In this document: positions 24,656 through 33,520 of the stretch, piece after piece | Layout of the letters: each line of letters opens with the position of its first letter | How positions within the stretch are numbered: the stretch's first letter is position 1 | NCBI GenBank assembly: GCA_964485395.1 | Contig: CAZAJF010000002.1 | Span: 175,788-239,787, forward strand | Source: JANNSO01 sp964485395 | GTDB taxonomy: Bacteria > Spirochaetota > Spirochaetia > Treponematales > UBA12059 | DNA: 64,000 nt | Direction: 5' to 3' | The notes under the pieces: generated by a model | The model's input: the letters and a program-made list of their open reading frames with translations, nothing else | Told to the model about the DNA's origin: nothing | Databases searched by the model: none | Translations under genes and position numbers: made by a program

Positions 24656-26680
24656 TTACGAAGCTGCGAGCTCCTCTTTGCTTACCGGTACGGGGAGTGT
24701 AATTACCCACTCGAGGTACTTTCCCGGGTTGGTGCGCATGGCTATTTTTCCGCCTGCTTCCGCGACGCGCGTGCGCACGAGGGCCATCCCAACGCCGCGC
24801 CCGGCACTCGAGTTCAAGGTGTCCGCCGTGGAGAATCCAGGCATGAAGATAAGCTTTACTATGTCCTTCTCGTCCAACGTGGCGGCCCTTCCGGCAAACT
24901 CGGGGAGGGTCTGCGCTTTTGCGCGGATTTTATCGGTATCGATGCCTTTTCCGTCATCCCGGTAATGAAGGACATAGTGGTCGTCTTTCCAGTCGAGCGA
25001 AAGCTTGATGGTGCCTTGGGCCGGTTTGCCCGAAAGCTTCCGCTCCGCGTCCGACTCGAAGCCGTGGGCGAAACTGTTCCTTGCGAACTGCACCACGATA
25101 TCCTTTACCAGTTTGCGGTGCTCTTCGGGAATGGAATCTCGGCCTAAACCGTCAAAAACAACCTTGGCAGGAATTCCCGTGCGCGAGCTTTCCTTGCCGA
25201 TGAATTTCTCCATGGTAAACTGTAGCAATGATGCGTCGGCCAAGCCGCTTACCTTCGAGGCCATCTGGAACGTGACGATCTTGGTGATCAGCGCCTTGAG
25301 ATCCTCGACCTCGTTGCGAATATCGCCGAGGCCGATGGTCAACTGCAGCATGTCGCGCCACTCGGAACCTTTCTCCCGCAAGGCTTTAATGCTGCTCTCG
25401 TAGTCATGCACCATGGCACCGAACTCGTCGAGCCCCAAGAGCAGGGCATTTCCCTTGATGGCGTGCGCGGATAAAAAGAGGGATTCTAGAATCGTGGCGC
25501 GATTAACGTTTTCAACGCGCATGAGCTCGTTGACCTCGTCCAGCTCTGCTTCCGTATCCATGATGAATTCGCGCATCATGACGGGATCCACATGGATGAT
25601 GCGGAACAGGTTTTCCATGTTGCGCTTATGTTTCTGAGCTTCCGCGTCCAGCTGGCGCTTAAGCGCGAATTCTTCGGTTACGTCGTTGACCACGGCCAGG
25701 ATTGGATACGCCGCGCTGTCCTTGAGCTTGGTAAAGCCGAAGCGCAGCATTTTTTCTTTGGGGGCGCCGTTGCTCGTGGCAAACGAACAGCGGATTTCAG
25801 CCAATGGATTGATGTCCGCGAGCAGGTCGCTGTTTACGGAACCGCTTACCAGCATCTGGAAAAAATCCGTGCTGGCCTTTATGTCACGCTCGGGAATCAC
25901 GGAAGACAGCAGCTCGAGAATCGTACGGCCGGTAAAGTCCTCCGTCTCGAAAATCGTCTGCAGGTAGCGTGAATGGGCCGCGCCGATGCAAAGATCCTCA
26001 TCCATGAGGAAGATTCCCTCGACCACGCCGTTAAGGATATTGTCAGTCTGTTTTTTCTCGTTGTACAACTCGCCGGTGGTAGACTCGAGCCGTGCTTTGG
26101 ACTGTTCCAGCCTTTTAAGGGTGTTTTTGCGCACCAGTTCGTAGATAAGCGAGAAAAGCCAGATGAAGAAATACGTGCCGATTACGCGCGCTGAATACAA
26201 GGTGGGAAATTGAGCGGCGTTGAGGGCCGGAACGAAGATCGCCACGGCTACCGCGGCCCCGAACCCGAGCGCGACGATGGAACCCATCAAGGAACCGAGC
26301 AGGAACAGGGCTATGAGCGGGTATGTGTTGATCCAGAGGATGCCTGAACCGGCCTCTCCGCCGGTAAGCACGAGGTAGTAATAAAAAAGAAATATCACGA
26401 GACAGTCGACGATGCCGCCGATCGTAAAGATCTTGAATATCCTGACAAGGAAAAAGTTCGTGAATACGATGGCGGAGGCCGCGGCGCAGGCGACCCCCAG
26501 CGGGATATTGCCGGAGCTCAAGCCGATTGCCGCGAACAGGGCTATCATGATGCCGCCGGCGAGCGTAACAGAATTCAGGAAGATTACCCGGCTTCGCTTT
26601 CCGATATCGTGCTCGATGTTTATGCCGGAAGTCAGCAGGTTCATGGTTAATTTTGCAAATGCATTCAACAGTTTTTTCAT
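24656..26680 (-). CDS. Membrane CheA-like histidine kinase (TM, PAS, Hpt, HATPase_c)
   Basis: 674 residues. Six or so membrane helices (about 30-190) are followed by a coiled coil, a PAS-like domain (about 215-345), an Hpt domain with the phosphorylatable histidine in SAHAIKGNALL (about 405), and a CheA-type ATPase (about 500-674). The ATPase has the N-box DIVVQFARNSFAHGF, G1 RDDGKGID and G2 SAGRGVGMALVRTRV. It lacks the P2 and CheW-like P5 domains of CheA, so it is not a standard array kinase. It lies downstream of cheX and cheY on the same strand, which suggests it phosphorylates that CheY and that CheX dephosphorylates it. Confidence 0.87.
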   Translation of the reverse strand: MKKLLNAFAKLTMNLLTSGINIEHDIGKRSRVIFLNSVTLAGGIMIALFAAIGLSSGNIPLGVACAAASAIVFTNFFLVRIFKIFTIGGIVDCLVIFLFYYYLVLTGGEAGSGILWINTYPLIALFLLGSLMGSIVALGFGAAVAVAIFVPALNAAQFPTLYSARVIGTYFFIWLFSLIYELVRKNTLKRLEQSKARLESTTGELYNEKKQTDNILNGVVEGIFLMDEDLCIGAAHSRYLQTIFETEDFTGRTILELLSSVIPERDIKASTDFFQMLVSGSVNSDLLADINPLAEIRCSFATSNGAPKEKMLRFGFTKLKDSAAYPILAVVNDVTEEFALKRQLDAEAQKHKRNMENLFRIIHVDPVMMREFIMDTEAELDEVNELMRVENVNRATILESLFLSAHAIKGNALLLGLDEFGAMVHDYESSIKALREKGSEWRDMLQLTIGLGDIRNEVEDLKALITKIVTFQMASKVSGLADASLLQFTMEKFIGKESSRTGIPAKVVFDGLGRDSIPEEHRKLVKDIVVQFARNSFAHGFESDAERKLSGKPAQGTIKLSLDWKDDHYVLHYRDDGKGIDTDKIRAKAQTLPEFAGRAATLDEKDIVKLIFMPGFSTADTLNSSAGRGVGMALVRTRVAEAGGKIAMRTNPGKYLEWVITLPVPVSKEELAAS

Positions 26681-26722
26681 GGAATCCTCCGTAGCCGCGC
26701 AGATGCGGCCGTTTTACGCTTT

Positions 26723-27190
26723 TCAGGTCAGGATGTTTTCCAATCCGACCGACAGGTGAAACCTGCCCGCCGGAATCTTGAAAGGAATCCCAACGATGGG
26801 AACCGAGGTTTGCCAGGCTATCATGTGATCCGGTCCGCATACGATGGAGGGCAGAGAAATATCCAGCCGATATTGCTCCAGGCCCTTCTTTGCGTTGCCC
26901 GCGATAATGTTGACAATCTCGCCGATGGCGTCGATTATGTCGGGATCGTTGGCTGCCACCGGCTTGCCGGTTAGCTGAGAGGTAAGCGCCGCCGCCAGCG
27001 AAGCCGAAAGGCTTACCACGACGACACCTTTGGAATCGCCGCTGATACCGATGATTCCGGAGATATCCCAATCGTTCTTGTCGTTGCGGTTTACCAAATA
27101 TGGATTCATGTATTCGGGCAATATTCCGAACATGTCGCGGAATACGCCCACCGTTGCCTCGATAAAGGGCTCGAAATGCTGAATTTTCAT
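26723..27190 (-). CDS. cheX: CheX-like phosphatase / chemotaxis protein
   Basis: 155 residues from the ATG at 27190, six bases after AGGAGG. It carries the CheC/CheX/FliY-type catalytic helix pattern E..N: GEIVNIIAGNAKK (about 84-96). The flanking KGVVVVSLSASLAAAL and ISLPSIVCGPDHMIAW match CheX. CheX is the main CheY-P phosphatase of spirochaetes. It sits between cheY (10-base gap) and the kinase gene, forming a compact three-gene signalling unit. Confidence 0.88.
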   Translation of the reverse strand: MKIQHFEPFIEATVGVFRDMFGILPEYMNPYLVNRNDKNDWDISGIIGISGDSKGVVVVSLSASLAAALTSQLTGKPVAANDPDIIDAIGEIVNIIAGNAKKGLEQYRLDISLPSIVCGPDHMIAWQTSVPIVGIPFKIPAGRFHLSVGLENILT

Positions 27191-27200
27191 GCGCTGCCTC

Positions 27201-27572
27201 CTAAAATCCGATTCGCTCAAGCTTCTCCATGAGAAGCTTTTCCGACACCGGTTTTATGAGGTAGTCGTTTACCCCGGCTTTTACCGCCTCGATGACGCTG
27301 TATTTTGCGGATTCCGAAGTAACCATGATTATCGGCAACTTGGCATACGCGGGATTTCCCCGAAGTTTCTTGACCAGTTCCAGACCGTTCAGGTTGGGCA
27401 TGTTCCAATCCACCAGGAGCAGATCGATTTTCTGCCCTTCGATGATCCGGTGCGCCTCGCGACCGTCGGGAGCTTCCATAAAGATCGCATGGGCATATTT
27501 CGAGTTCTGCGCCATGGTATTCTTGATGATATTCCGCATTATGCGCGAATCATCCACGACGAGGATTATCAT
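27201..27572 (-). CDS. CheY-like single-domain response regulator
   Basis: 123 residues from the ATG at 27572. Receiver residues are present: DD in VVDDSR (about 7-8), phospho-aspartate in LLLVDWNMPNLNG (about 56), T/S in MVTSES (about 84) and lysine in LIKPVS (about 106). Its ribosome binding site, GGAG, lies inside a duplicated copy of the last 27 bases of aspS that abuts the ATG. The frame extends upstream through that repeat but the receiver begins at this ATG. It probably works with the adjacent CheX and CheA-like kinase. Confidence 0.9.
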   Translation of the reverse strand: MIILVVDDSRIMRNIIKNTMAQNSKYAHAIFMEAPDGREAHRIIEGQKIDLLLVDWNMPNLNGLELVKKLRGNPAYAKLPIIMVTSESAKYSVIEAVKAGVNDYLIKPVSEKLLMEKLERIGF

Positions 27573-27573
27573 G

Positions 27574-27600
27574 TTACGGCTCCAGTCGCTTGATGTCACG
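27574..27600. repeat. 27-bp duplication of the aspS 3' end, copy adjoining cheY
   Basis: TTACGGCTCCAGTCGCTTGATGTCACG is identical to 27698-27724, the true 3' end of aspS (encoding RDIKRLEP and stop on the minus strand). This copy supplies the ribosome binding site of cheY. Confidence 0.95.
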
Positions 27601-27693
27601 AGGGATGCGCCGCGAAACATTGAGCGGTGCAAGAGGGTCTGGGGGAGCTTCGCTTCCCCTCCGTGCAAAACCCCACGTTAAATTATTGTCCAT
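27574..27693 (-). CDS. Possible 39-residue small reading frame in the aspS-cheY junction duplication
   Basis: An ATG at 27693, four bases after the aspS stop and spaced from GGAG by about ten bases, opens a frame of 39 residues. It ends RDIKRLEP exactly like AspRS. Its middle is arginine- and proline-rich (ARRGSEAPPDPLAPL) and spans a GC-rich stem-loop near 27641-27660. It is more likely translated by-catch of a duplication or small repeat insertion than a conserved gene, but both junctions keep start, stop and ribosome site in order. Confidence 0.3.
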   Translation of the reverse strand: MDNNLTWGFARRGSEAPPDPLAPLNVSRRIPRDIKRLEP

Positions 27694-27697
27694 GGTT

Positions 27698-29035
27698 TTA
27701 CGGCTCCAGTCGCTTGATGTCACGGGGGAACAAGCTGGCTTCCTTTACGTTTGCCAGGCCGCATATCTGCGCGGTAAGGCGCTCGAGGCCCAGGCCCAGT
27801 CCGCCATGCGGCGGCATGCCGTATTTGAAGGTCTGCAGATAGCTTTCGAAGAGCTCGACTTTCATGTCGCGCGATTCCATCTTCTTGACATAATCCTCGT
27901 AACGGAATAATCGGGCTCCGCCTGTCGTAATTTCTATGCCGCGGAACAGCAGGTCGAAGCTGAGGGTCTCTCCCGGATTTTCGGCGTCGTCGGCCGCGTA
28001 GAACGGGCGTTTGACGCTTGGATAATGGGTGACGAACACAAAGTCGGTTCCCCAGGTCTTTTTCGCGTATTCGCAGATGGTTCGCTCTTCCTCCGGCTCG
28101 AGGTCCACTTCCTTGCGGAAGTCCTTGCCGGTTTCCTTGAACATGATCTCGTGGGCCTCGGAGAACTTGATGCACACGATCTTGTCCAGCGTGGGGACGG
28201 TAACGCCAAGCAGTTCCAGTTCCGGCGCGCAGTCGCGGGTAAGCCGGGCGAATATGTCGCGGAGTACCGCGACTTCCACCTGGATGATGTCCTCGAAACC
28301 GTTTTCGAGCCGCATTTCAAAATCCAGCGAAATATACTCGTTCAGGTGGCGGCTGGTGTCGTGCTCCTCCGCGCGGAACACGGGAGCTTCCTCGAAAACG
28401 CGGCCGAACGGGCCCACCATCATCTGCTTGTAGAACTGCGGAGACTGGGCCAGGAACGCGACGCGGTCAAAGTAGCCGATCTTGAAAATATTGGCGCCGC
28501 CCTCCGCGCCGGAGAATACGATTTTCGGGGAGCAGATGCGGGTAAAGCCCGCGCGCGTGAGGGATTCGCCGAATTCGTTGAAAATCGTGGACGAGATGCG
28601 GAAGATGGCCCGTTCGCGCGGGTGGCGCAAAGTAAGCGGGCGCATGTCGAATTTCGTGTGAAGCTCGCAATTCATTTCTTTTTTCGTGGTATCCACGGGC
28701 AGCGGATTCATGGACGGGCTGGAAAGCAGCTCGATGCCGCTTACCTGCATCTCGAAGTCGCGCGGCCACAGGGCCTTGTCCTTGATCTGCGCCTTGGCCA
28801 GCACGCCGGTAAGGCGCACCGTGCATTCCGGGCTCAAGTCTTCCAGAGGGAAACTCACCTTGGTTTTATCAACGACCGTCTGGACGAGATAATTGGGCAG
28901 ACGCAGGATGATAAAGCCGCCCCATGCCAATACGCGCAGGTTCTGGATCTGTCCGACCAGCGAAATCTCCTTGCCTTCAAACGAGGCGAAATCGATATAC
29001 GACGATATGCTTGGGGTAAGATTAAGTTCTTTCAT
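27698..29035 (-). CDS. aspS: Aspartyl-tRNA synthetase, archaeal/non-discriminating type
   Basis: 445 residues, the shorter archaeal/eukaryotic form without the bacterial GAD insert (bacterial AspRS is about 590). The N-terminal OB fold (about 15-110, EGKEISLVGQIQNLRVLAWGG) binds the anticodon. The class II core has motif 2 (FRAEEHDTSRHLNE, about 228-241) and motif 3 (GLGLGLERL, about 415-423). Spirochaetes commonly use this form, which supports the taxonomic guess. It may charge both tRNA-Asp and tRNA-Asn if no AsnRS exists; this window cannot tell. The 3' end is duplicated in front of cheY. Confidence 0.94.
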   Translation of the reverse strand: MKELNLTPSISSYIDFASFEGKEISLVGQIQNLRVLAWGGFIILRLPNYLVQTVVDKTKVSFPLEDLSPECTVRLTGVLAKAQIKDKALWPRDFEMQVSGIELLSSPSMNPLPVDTTKKEMNCELHTKFDMRPLTLRHPRERAIFRISSTIFNEFGESLTRAGFTRICSPKIVFSGAEGGANIFKIGYFDRVAFLAQSPQFYKQMMVGPFGRVFEEAPVFRAEEHDTSRHLNEYISLDFEMRLENGFEDIIQVEVAVLRDIFARLTRDCAPELELLGVTVPTLDKIVCIKFSEAHEIMFKETGKDFRKEVDLEPEEERTICEYAKKTWGTDFVFVTHYPSVKRPFYAADDAENPGETLSFDLLFRGIEITTGGARLFRYEDYVKKMESRDMKVELFESYLQTFKYGMPPHGGLGLGLERLTAQICGLANVKEASLFPRDIKRLEP

Positions 29036-29113
29036 TGCATGCTCCTGGAAAACTTTAATTACTGTAAAACAATAGCCTATCGGAGCGGCCTAAAACAAGG
29101 GGCTCGACGCCTT

Positions 29114-29142
29114 TTGAATTTCGGGGAGTTTATGTCTATACT
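29114..29142 (+). promoter_or_regulatory. Sigma-70 promoter of the OlsF-like gene
   Basis: TTGAAT (29114-29119), a 17-base spacer and TATACT (29137-29142), about 30 bases upstream of the expected leader and ATG at 29180. Confidence 0.6.
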
Positions 29143-29179
29143 TGAGTCTGGTTGACATATCATGGCGGGAAGGTAGGGA

Positions 29180-30865
29180 ATGGCAACGATCAAATCCAAT
29201 ATCCGCTTGTCGGCAATCTCGAAAAGAGGCTGGCCCGGAATGATTCTTAAAATCATCGGCCCGCTATTCGATCGCCTATTAGGCGTTAGAAAGCTGCGCA
29301 TGATCTACGAGCGACATGACTTGCAGGGCTTGGGTAAATATGAGTTCATAGAAAAATTCCAAAAAGTGCTGAAGCTCCACTATCATATCGATGCCACCCA
29401 GCTTGGTTTTATACCCAAGACCGGACCGGTGGTCATCGTCGCGAACCACCCGCTGGGCGGCCTGGAAGGAATACTCCTGGCGTTGGCCCTGCGCGAGGCA
29501 AGGCCCGACTACAAGATTTTCGTGAACATCATGCTGTATTTCATAAAGGAGCTGGAGGATTTTTTTATCTTCACGAATCCCATGGCTCCGGGCAGCCGCG
29601 ACAACATACGATCGGTTGGCCTGTGCCGGGCATGGCTCAAGGCCGAGCACTGCCTCGTCGTCTTTCCCGCGGGACGCGTCGGCCTGTACCGGGAGGCAAA
29701 AGGCTACATAACCGACGAATCATGGGACCATATCGCCTTGTCCATGGGGCTTATGAGCTCAGCTCCGTTCGTGCCGATTTTCGTGGGCGGCCAGTGCGGA
29801 AAATTTTTCAGCTGGATGTGCCGACTGATATTCCCCATGAAACTGCTTTTGCTGGTGCGCGAGTTCATACGGAGCTTCGGAACGAACATCGAGTTTACCG
29901 TGGGCAGGCCGATAAGCAACGGCCGTATCGCGAGCATGAAACGCAAGCAGGCCAACGCGTACCTTCGCATGCGCACGTATCTCCTGAAACCTGCCGATTC
30001 CATCAATGGCGCCTGCGCGTCAATGCCGCCGATCCTGCAAGCGCCCGCGGATTCCCCTGAACCGGGCGCCGTGGCGAAATGCATCGATCTGCTGCCGCAA
30101 GGGCAAATACTCTTCGTAGACGACAACTTTCTCGTAGGCTGGTGCGACAGGAAGGGGAGTCCCGAAATCGCCGATCGCCTCATAGAGTTGCGGCGCTTCT
30201 CTGGGCTTCCCGGCGCCGACAGCTACGACGATACGTGCCGGCATCTTTTCGTACTCGATAGGCGGCACACGATAATAAGCGCCGCATGCAGGCTGGGAAA
30301 GGTCGATACGAGCGGCTCGCATGATTTTTTCCTGCGAACCTTGTTTGATTTCCCCTCCATGCAAAAAACAGCGACGGCACCTTCCACGGAACTGTCATTT
30401 TTATTTTCTCGCGGAGAGCGCGGCGAAGCGGTGGAATCTTTGCTGTGGGACGGCATCAAAAAATCATGCGGCGGTAAAAAACTCCTGGGTACTGTTTTTA
30501 TAAACGCGTTCCTGCCCGAAGCGGTCTATGGAATCAATGCGCTCACGCTGGCGGCGGAAGCCCTGAGCCGGAAAAACCTCCTGCCGCCGGGCAAAAAAAA
30601 ACCATCGCAAAAGGCGCGCTTTGCCCATGCGCCCAAAACTGAATTTCCATTCCGCCTCCACCGCGAAGTGGAGGAATACCTGGACCGTTACAGTCTCAAC
30701 CTGGTAGAACTGGAAGAAATACTGGCGGCGCTTGACGGGAACGCGGGAAAACTGCCCTTCCTCACAAAGCAGCTGCTCGAGGAAAAGGCCGAATTCGTCT
30801 CCGTGGGAATGGATGCGGCTTCCGGATTGCCCATACTATTATTCACGGCAAAAATCGGCAGCTGA
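29180..30865 (+). CDS. OlsF-like bifunctional acyltransferase (lyso-ornithine lipid type)
   Basis: 561 residues. Residues 20-280 form a PlsC-type O-acyltransferase: acceptor/catalytic NHPLGGLEG (89-97) and a downstream VVFPAGRVGLYRE block (about 155-168). Residues 300-561 look like the GNAT-related N-acyltransferase OlsB/putative hemolysin family (FVDDNFLVGWCDRKGSPEIADRL, then HLFVLDRRHTIISAACRLG). The O-acyl domain first and N-acyl domain second is the order of OlsF, which makes ornithine lipids in one protein. The amino acid head group cannot be deduced. It has its own promoter and converges with the CPBP gene 11 bases away. Confidence 0.75.
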   Translation: MATIKSNIRLSAISKRGWPGMILKIIGPLFDRLLGVRKLRMIYERHDLQGLGKYEFIEKFQKVLKLHYHIDATQLGFIPKTGPVVIVANHPLGGLEGILLALALREARPDYKIFVNIMLYFIKELEDFFIFTNPMAPGSRDNIRSVGLCRAWLKAEHCLVVFPAGRVGLYREAKGYITDESWDHIALSMGLMSSAPFVPIFVGGQCGKFFSWMCRLIFPMKLLLLVREFIRSFGTNIEFTVGRPISNGRIASMKRKQANAYLRMRTYLLKPADSINGACASMPPILQAPADSPEPGAVAKCIDLLPQGQILFVDDNFLVGWCDRKGSPEIADRLIELRRFSGLPGADSYDDTCRHLFVLDRRHTIISAACRLGKVDTSGSHDFFLRTLFDFPSMQKTATAPSTELSFLFSRGERGEAVESLLWDGIKKSCGGKKLLGTVFINAFLPEAVYGINALTLAAEALSRKNLLPPGKKKPSQKARFAHAPKTEFPFRLHREVEEYLDRYSLNLVELEEILAALDGNAGKLPFLTKQLLEEKAEFVSVGMDAASGLPILLFTAKIGS

Positions 30866-30876
30866 AACGTCAAGCA

Positions 30877-31563
30877 TCAACCAAACAGATACACGGCGAA
30901 AATGCCCAGGTAGCCCACGGCCACGATCATATGGCACACGGCGCAAGTAAACAGGCTTCCCGTTTTTTCCCTGATGATTCCCCACAGGAACCCCGAGCCG
31001 ATGATGGCAAACATGAACAGGGCAACGGTGAAGGCGTTAGGTACCAGCCTCGTTATAACGAAAATATGCTGAGCCCCGAACACCAGCGCGGGAAATCCTA
31101 CGGCAAGCCAACGAATTTTACCGATCTGAAGCCTTCGATGGATAAAACCGCGCCAGAAAAATTCCTCGGTACCGCCGTTCAGCGTAAGCATGGCGAAAAA
31201 AAACATCGCGGATAAATCCTTGCGTATTCCCCACTGCCCCACTACGCGAACCGCCTGGTTGTCTTTCATGAAGACGGAGCCGAGAAACAGAAACGCCACG
31301 ACCATGGTCAGCGCCATCGACGTTCCCAACACAAACGCAAAGGCAGCCTGCTTGCGACTTACCGGGGTAAGCCGCAATAGAGCAGGAATCTGCCTCAACG
31401 GTACTTTTTCCGCAAACAGCATAAAGCCAAGCGGCACCGCGACGCAGCCCACCAGCGTATACAATAAAAAAGACAGCGCCAAACTATTGAAGAGCGACAG
31501 GCTGACCCATTGCATGGCCGCAGCAAAAAACATGAACAAAAAAGCGGATACATACTGCTTCAT
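30877..31563 (-). CDS. CPBP-family intramembrane metalloprotease
   Basis: 228 residues with about seven hydrophobic segments. The family motifs are EExxxR in GGTEEFFWRGFIHRRL (about 128-143) and the later histidine in ALVFGAQHIFVI (about 160-171). Abi/CPBP proteins are Rce1-like glutamate intramembrane proteases; bacterial substrates are mostly unknown. It is the last gene of a five-gene overlapping unit, with its ATG overlapping the preceding stop (ATGA). Confidence 0.88.
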   Translation of the reverse strand: MKQYVSAFLFMFFAAAMQWVSLSLFNSLALSFLLYTLVGCVAVPLGFMLFAEKVPLRQIPALLRLTPVSRKQAAFAFVLGTSMALTMVVAFLFLGSVFMKDNQAVRVVGQWGIRKDLSAMFFFAMLTLNGGTEEFFWRGFIHRRLQIGKIRWLAVGFPALVFGAQHIFVITRLVPNAFTVALFMFAIIGSGFLWGIIREKTGSLFTCAVCHMIVAVGYLGIFAVYLFG

Positions 31564-33014
31564 TTTTTCCCTCGTATAAAAGCGGGTCGTGTCGAATACG
31601 GATTATACCAATTCCTCAAAGCCTCGCGCTGCTGCGGTTCCTCGCCCGCAAGATAAGCCTGCCACAAATCCTCCCGAATAAGCACGTAGTCGCCCGGCAG
31701 GTCCTTGAGCAGACCAAGTGCCGACTCCACGGAATATTGCGCCGCGAGCAGGCTCCAGGAAACGCCATGGGCGATACGCCACAATTGTTCTCGCAGTACA
31801 GGAAAATCGGGCACATAGTTGAGCGCATCCCGGAATTTTTTCGCATACGTGTACACATGGTTCAAGCCGATATGTGCGATGAGCAGTGAATCGTCGGGCA
31901 GCTCGATCGGTTCCACGACGCGTTTGTACGCCGCGTACGGAGGATCCCTGCGCGGATCATAAATGAATATACCGCCGGCCAAAGACAAGGCGCAGAGTAC
32001 CGCGGTGCCGGCCGCTCCATACGTAGACATGAAACCTTTTTTTGGGAGGGACCGCATCGACGATTCTTTTTCACCTTTGGCGAAAGACTGCAGCGCATAG
32101 GCAAAAAATAAAATGCCGGCCGGACCGGCCGCAAGCATCAGGCGAAAACCCATATCCAGCGACGATAGATTCCAGAACGGAAAATAAAATACGGGCACCA
32201 AAAGGAACCAATATTCGAACCGGCAGGTTTTCAGGAAAGCGACGATGGCGGAACCGTATGCGGCGAGCATCAAGATCGTCAACTCCACGCTTACCGCTGC
32301 GGGGAGACGCATCCTAAAAACCGGCGACAAGGCAGGCAACACGGGGCCCAGGGCAAAGACCCCGGCGAAGCGATTCAGCTGCTCCCTAAAAACGATTCCG
32401 CCGGCCAGAAAACCAAGCGCCATGAGAGCGATGATCCACGGCTTTCCGATGCGGGACAAGGCGTACACCGAGAGAGACGCCGCAAGATATACCGCGACCG
32501 ACATGTGGCTGAGCGCCGCCAGGATCGCCAGGACCGCAAAGCCGAGAAAGCGAAGGACGCCAGGTTTCTCGACGGCGCGGCCGAACTGGGCCAGGCTGAA
32601 TATTCCCAGGCAAAGCCCGCACAGGTTGGCTATGTAATTTACGGACATGTAGACGAGCGACGGGGAACATGCCGCGAGCGCCGCGACAAAGACAGGTAAT
32701 AATTTATTACTCCTTGGAACATTTCCCGCCAGCAGAAACATCCCGAGCGGCAACAAGGCGGAAAACAGCGCAGAGCACAGGCGTACGCCCAAAACCGGGT
32801 CGCGCGCCAGGAACGCGAGGATGCCGCAAAAATAATACGGCGGCGACAAGCTGAAGTTTTCCAGGTATCCGCGCTCCATGAACGAGCGCGCCTCCATGGC
32901 GTAGAAATAGCCGTCGGCGCCGTTGGGCTCGGGGGATCGCGAAAACATGGCGAGACGCGCGGTAAAAACACCGAGGCACAGCAGGATTACGGGAAGCAGC
33001 CTGCGCGCGCTCAT
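31560..33014 (-). CDS. Multi-pass membrane protein of the GT-C glycosyltransferase type
   Basis: 484 residues from the ATG at 33014, overlapping the preceding stop as ATGA. The first periplasmic loop has PEPNGADGYFYAMEARSF after helix 1 (about 30-47); the D and E there suit the acidic catalytic loop of GT-C/PMT enzymes. Ten or more further helices span to about residue 385, followed by a soluble C-terminal domain of about 100 residues. GT-C enzymes transfer sugars from polyprenyl phosphates on the periplasmic side. No named family was recognised, so donor and acceptor are unknown. Confidence 0.65.
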   Translation of the reverse strand: MSARRLLPVILLCLGVFTARLAMFSRSPEPNGADGYFYAMEARSFMERGYLENFSLSPPYYFCGILAFLARDPVLGVRLCSALFSALLPLGMFLLAGNVPRSNKLLPVFVAALAACSPSLVYMSVNYIANLCGLCLGIFSLAQFGRAVEKPGVLRFLGFAVLAILAALSHMSVAVYLAASLSVYALSRIGKPWIIALMALGFLAGGIVFREQLNRFAGVFALGPVLPALSPVFRMRLPAAVSVELTILMLAAYGSAIVAFLKTCRFEYWFLLVPVFYFPFWNLSSLDMGFRLMLAAGPAGILFFAYALQSFAKGEKESSMRSLPKKGFMSTYGAAGTAVLCALSLAGGIFIYDPRRDPPYAAYKRVVEPIELPDDSLLIAHIGLNHVYTYAKKFRDALNYVPDFPVLREQLWRIAHGVSWSLLAAQYSVESALGLLKDLPGDYVLIREDLWQAYLAGEEPQQREALRNWYNPYSTRPAFIRGKK

Positions 33015-33520
33015 CGCGGGGATACTCCGGTTTCGGCATCGTGCCCCGCGTGCAGCGAGTACTTGGAACTGGACCGGGTGAATCCCGCGCGCAGGACCAG
33101 CGCCTCGGCCGTTTCGTTGAAAGCCCATATGTGGCAGACGACGTCGTCCACGGACCGGGCTTCGGCCTCGCGGACGGCGGCGCCCAGCAATGCGTCCGCG
33201 GCCTCCGAACCGCGGCTTTCCGGACGCACGAATATCGCGTGCAGCTCGAGGAGGCTGTGCGCCCGCAGCAGCGTTACGTCGGGCGTTGCGCGAAACTGGC
33301 CCGCGATGAACCCGACCGGTACCGAAGGATCGCCCGCATCGTCGAAATATAATAGAAAAAAAGCGGCTGGACCTTCCGAATATTTTTTGTGCCTGAATAA
33401 TTTTTCTTCACGCGAAGGCCGCCTGAAAAGGTAGCTGGACCGCGCGACATGGCTCTGGTCGAAACCGTCCCAGAGGCCTTCCATGCTTCCGAAATCCGCC
33501 GATGTGCCCGTGCGTATCAA
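33011..33520 (-). CDS. GNAT-family N-acetyltransferase
   Basis: 169 residues. GNAT layout: acceptor-side strands with VPVGFIAGQF (about 68-77), LHAIFVRPESRGSEAADALL (acetyl-CoA loop, about 93-112) and the late ALVLRAGFTRSSSKY. The pyrophosphate loop RGSEAA is a weak variant of the usual Q/RxxGxG/A. ATGA overlaps bind it to the vanW and membrane genes on either side, so it should be expressed with them. Substrate unknown. Confidence 0.8.
   Translation of the reverse strand: MIRTGTSADFGSMEGLWDGFDQSHVARSSYLFRRPSREEKLFRHKKYSEGPAAFFLLYFDDAGDPSVPVGFIAGQFRATPDVTLLRAHSLLELHAIFVRPESRGSEAADALLGAAVREAEARSVDDVVCHIWAFNETAEALVLRAGFTRSSSKYSLHAGHDAETGVSPR

Noticed and set aside
26115..27071. 318-residue open frame on the minus strand overlapping the kinase and cheX
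   Set aside because: Arginine-rich out-of-frame reading of the kinase N-terminus and cheX; no domain.
28025..29155. 376-residue open frame on the plus strand
   Set aside because: Antisense to aspS, whose class II motifs are unambiguous.
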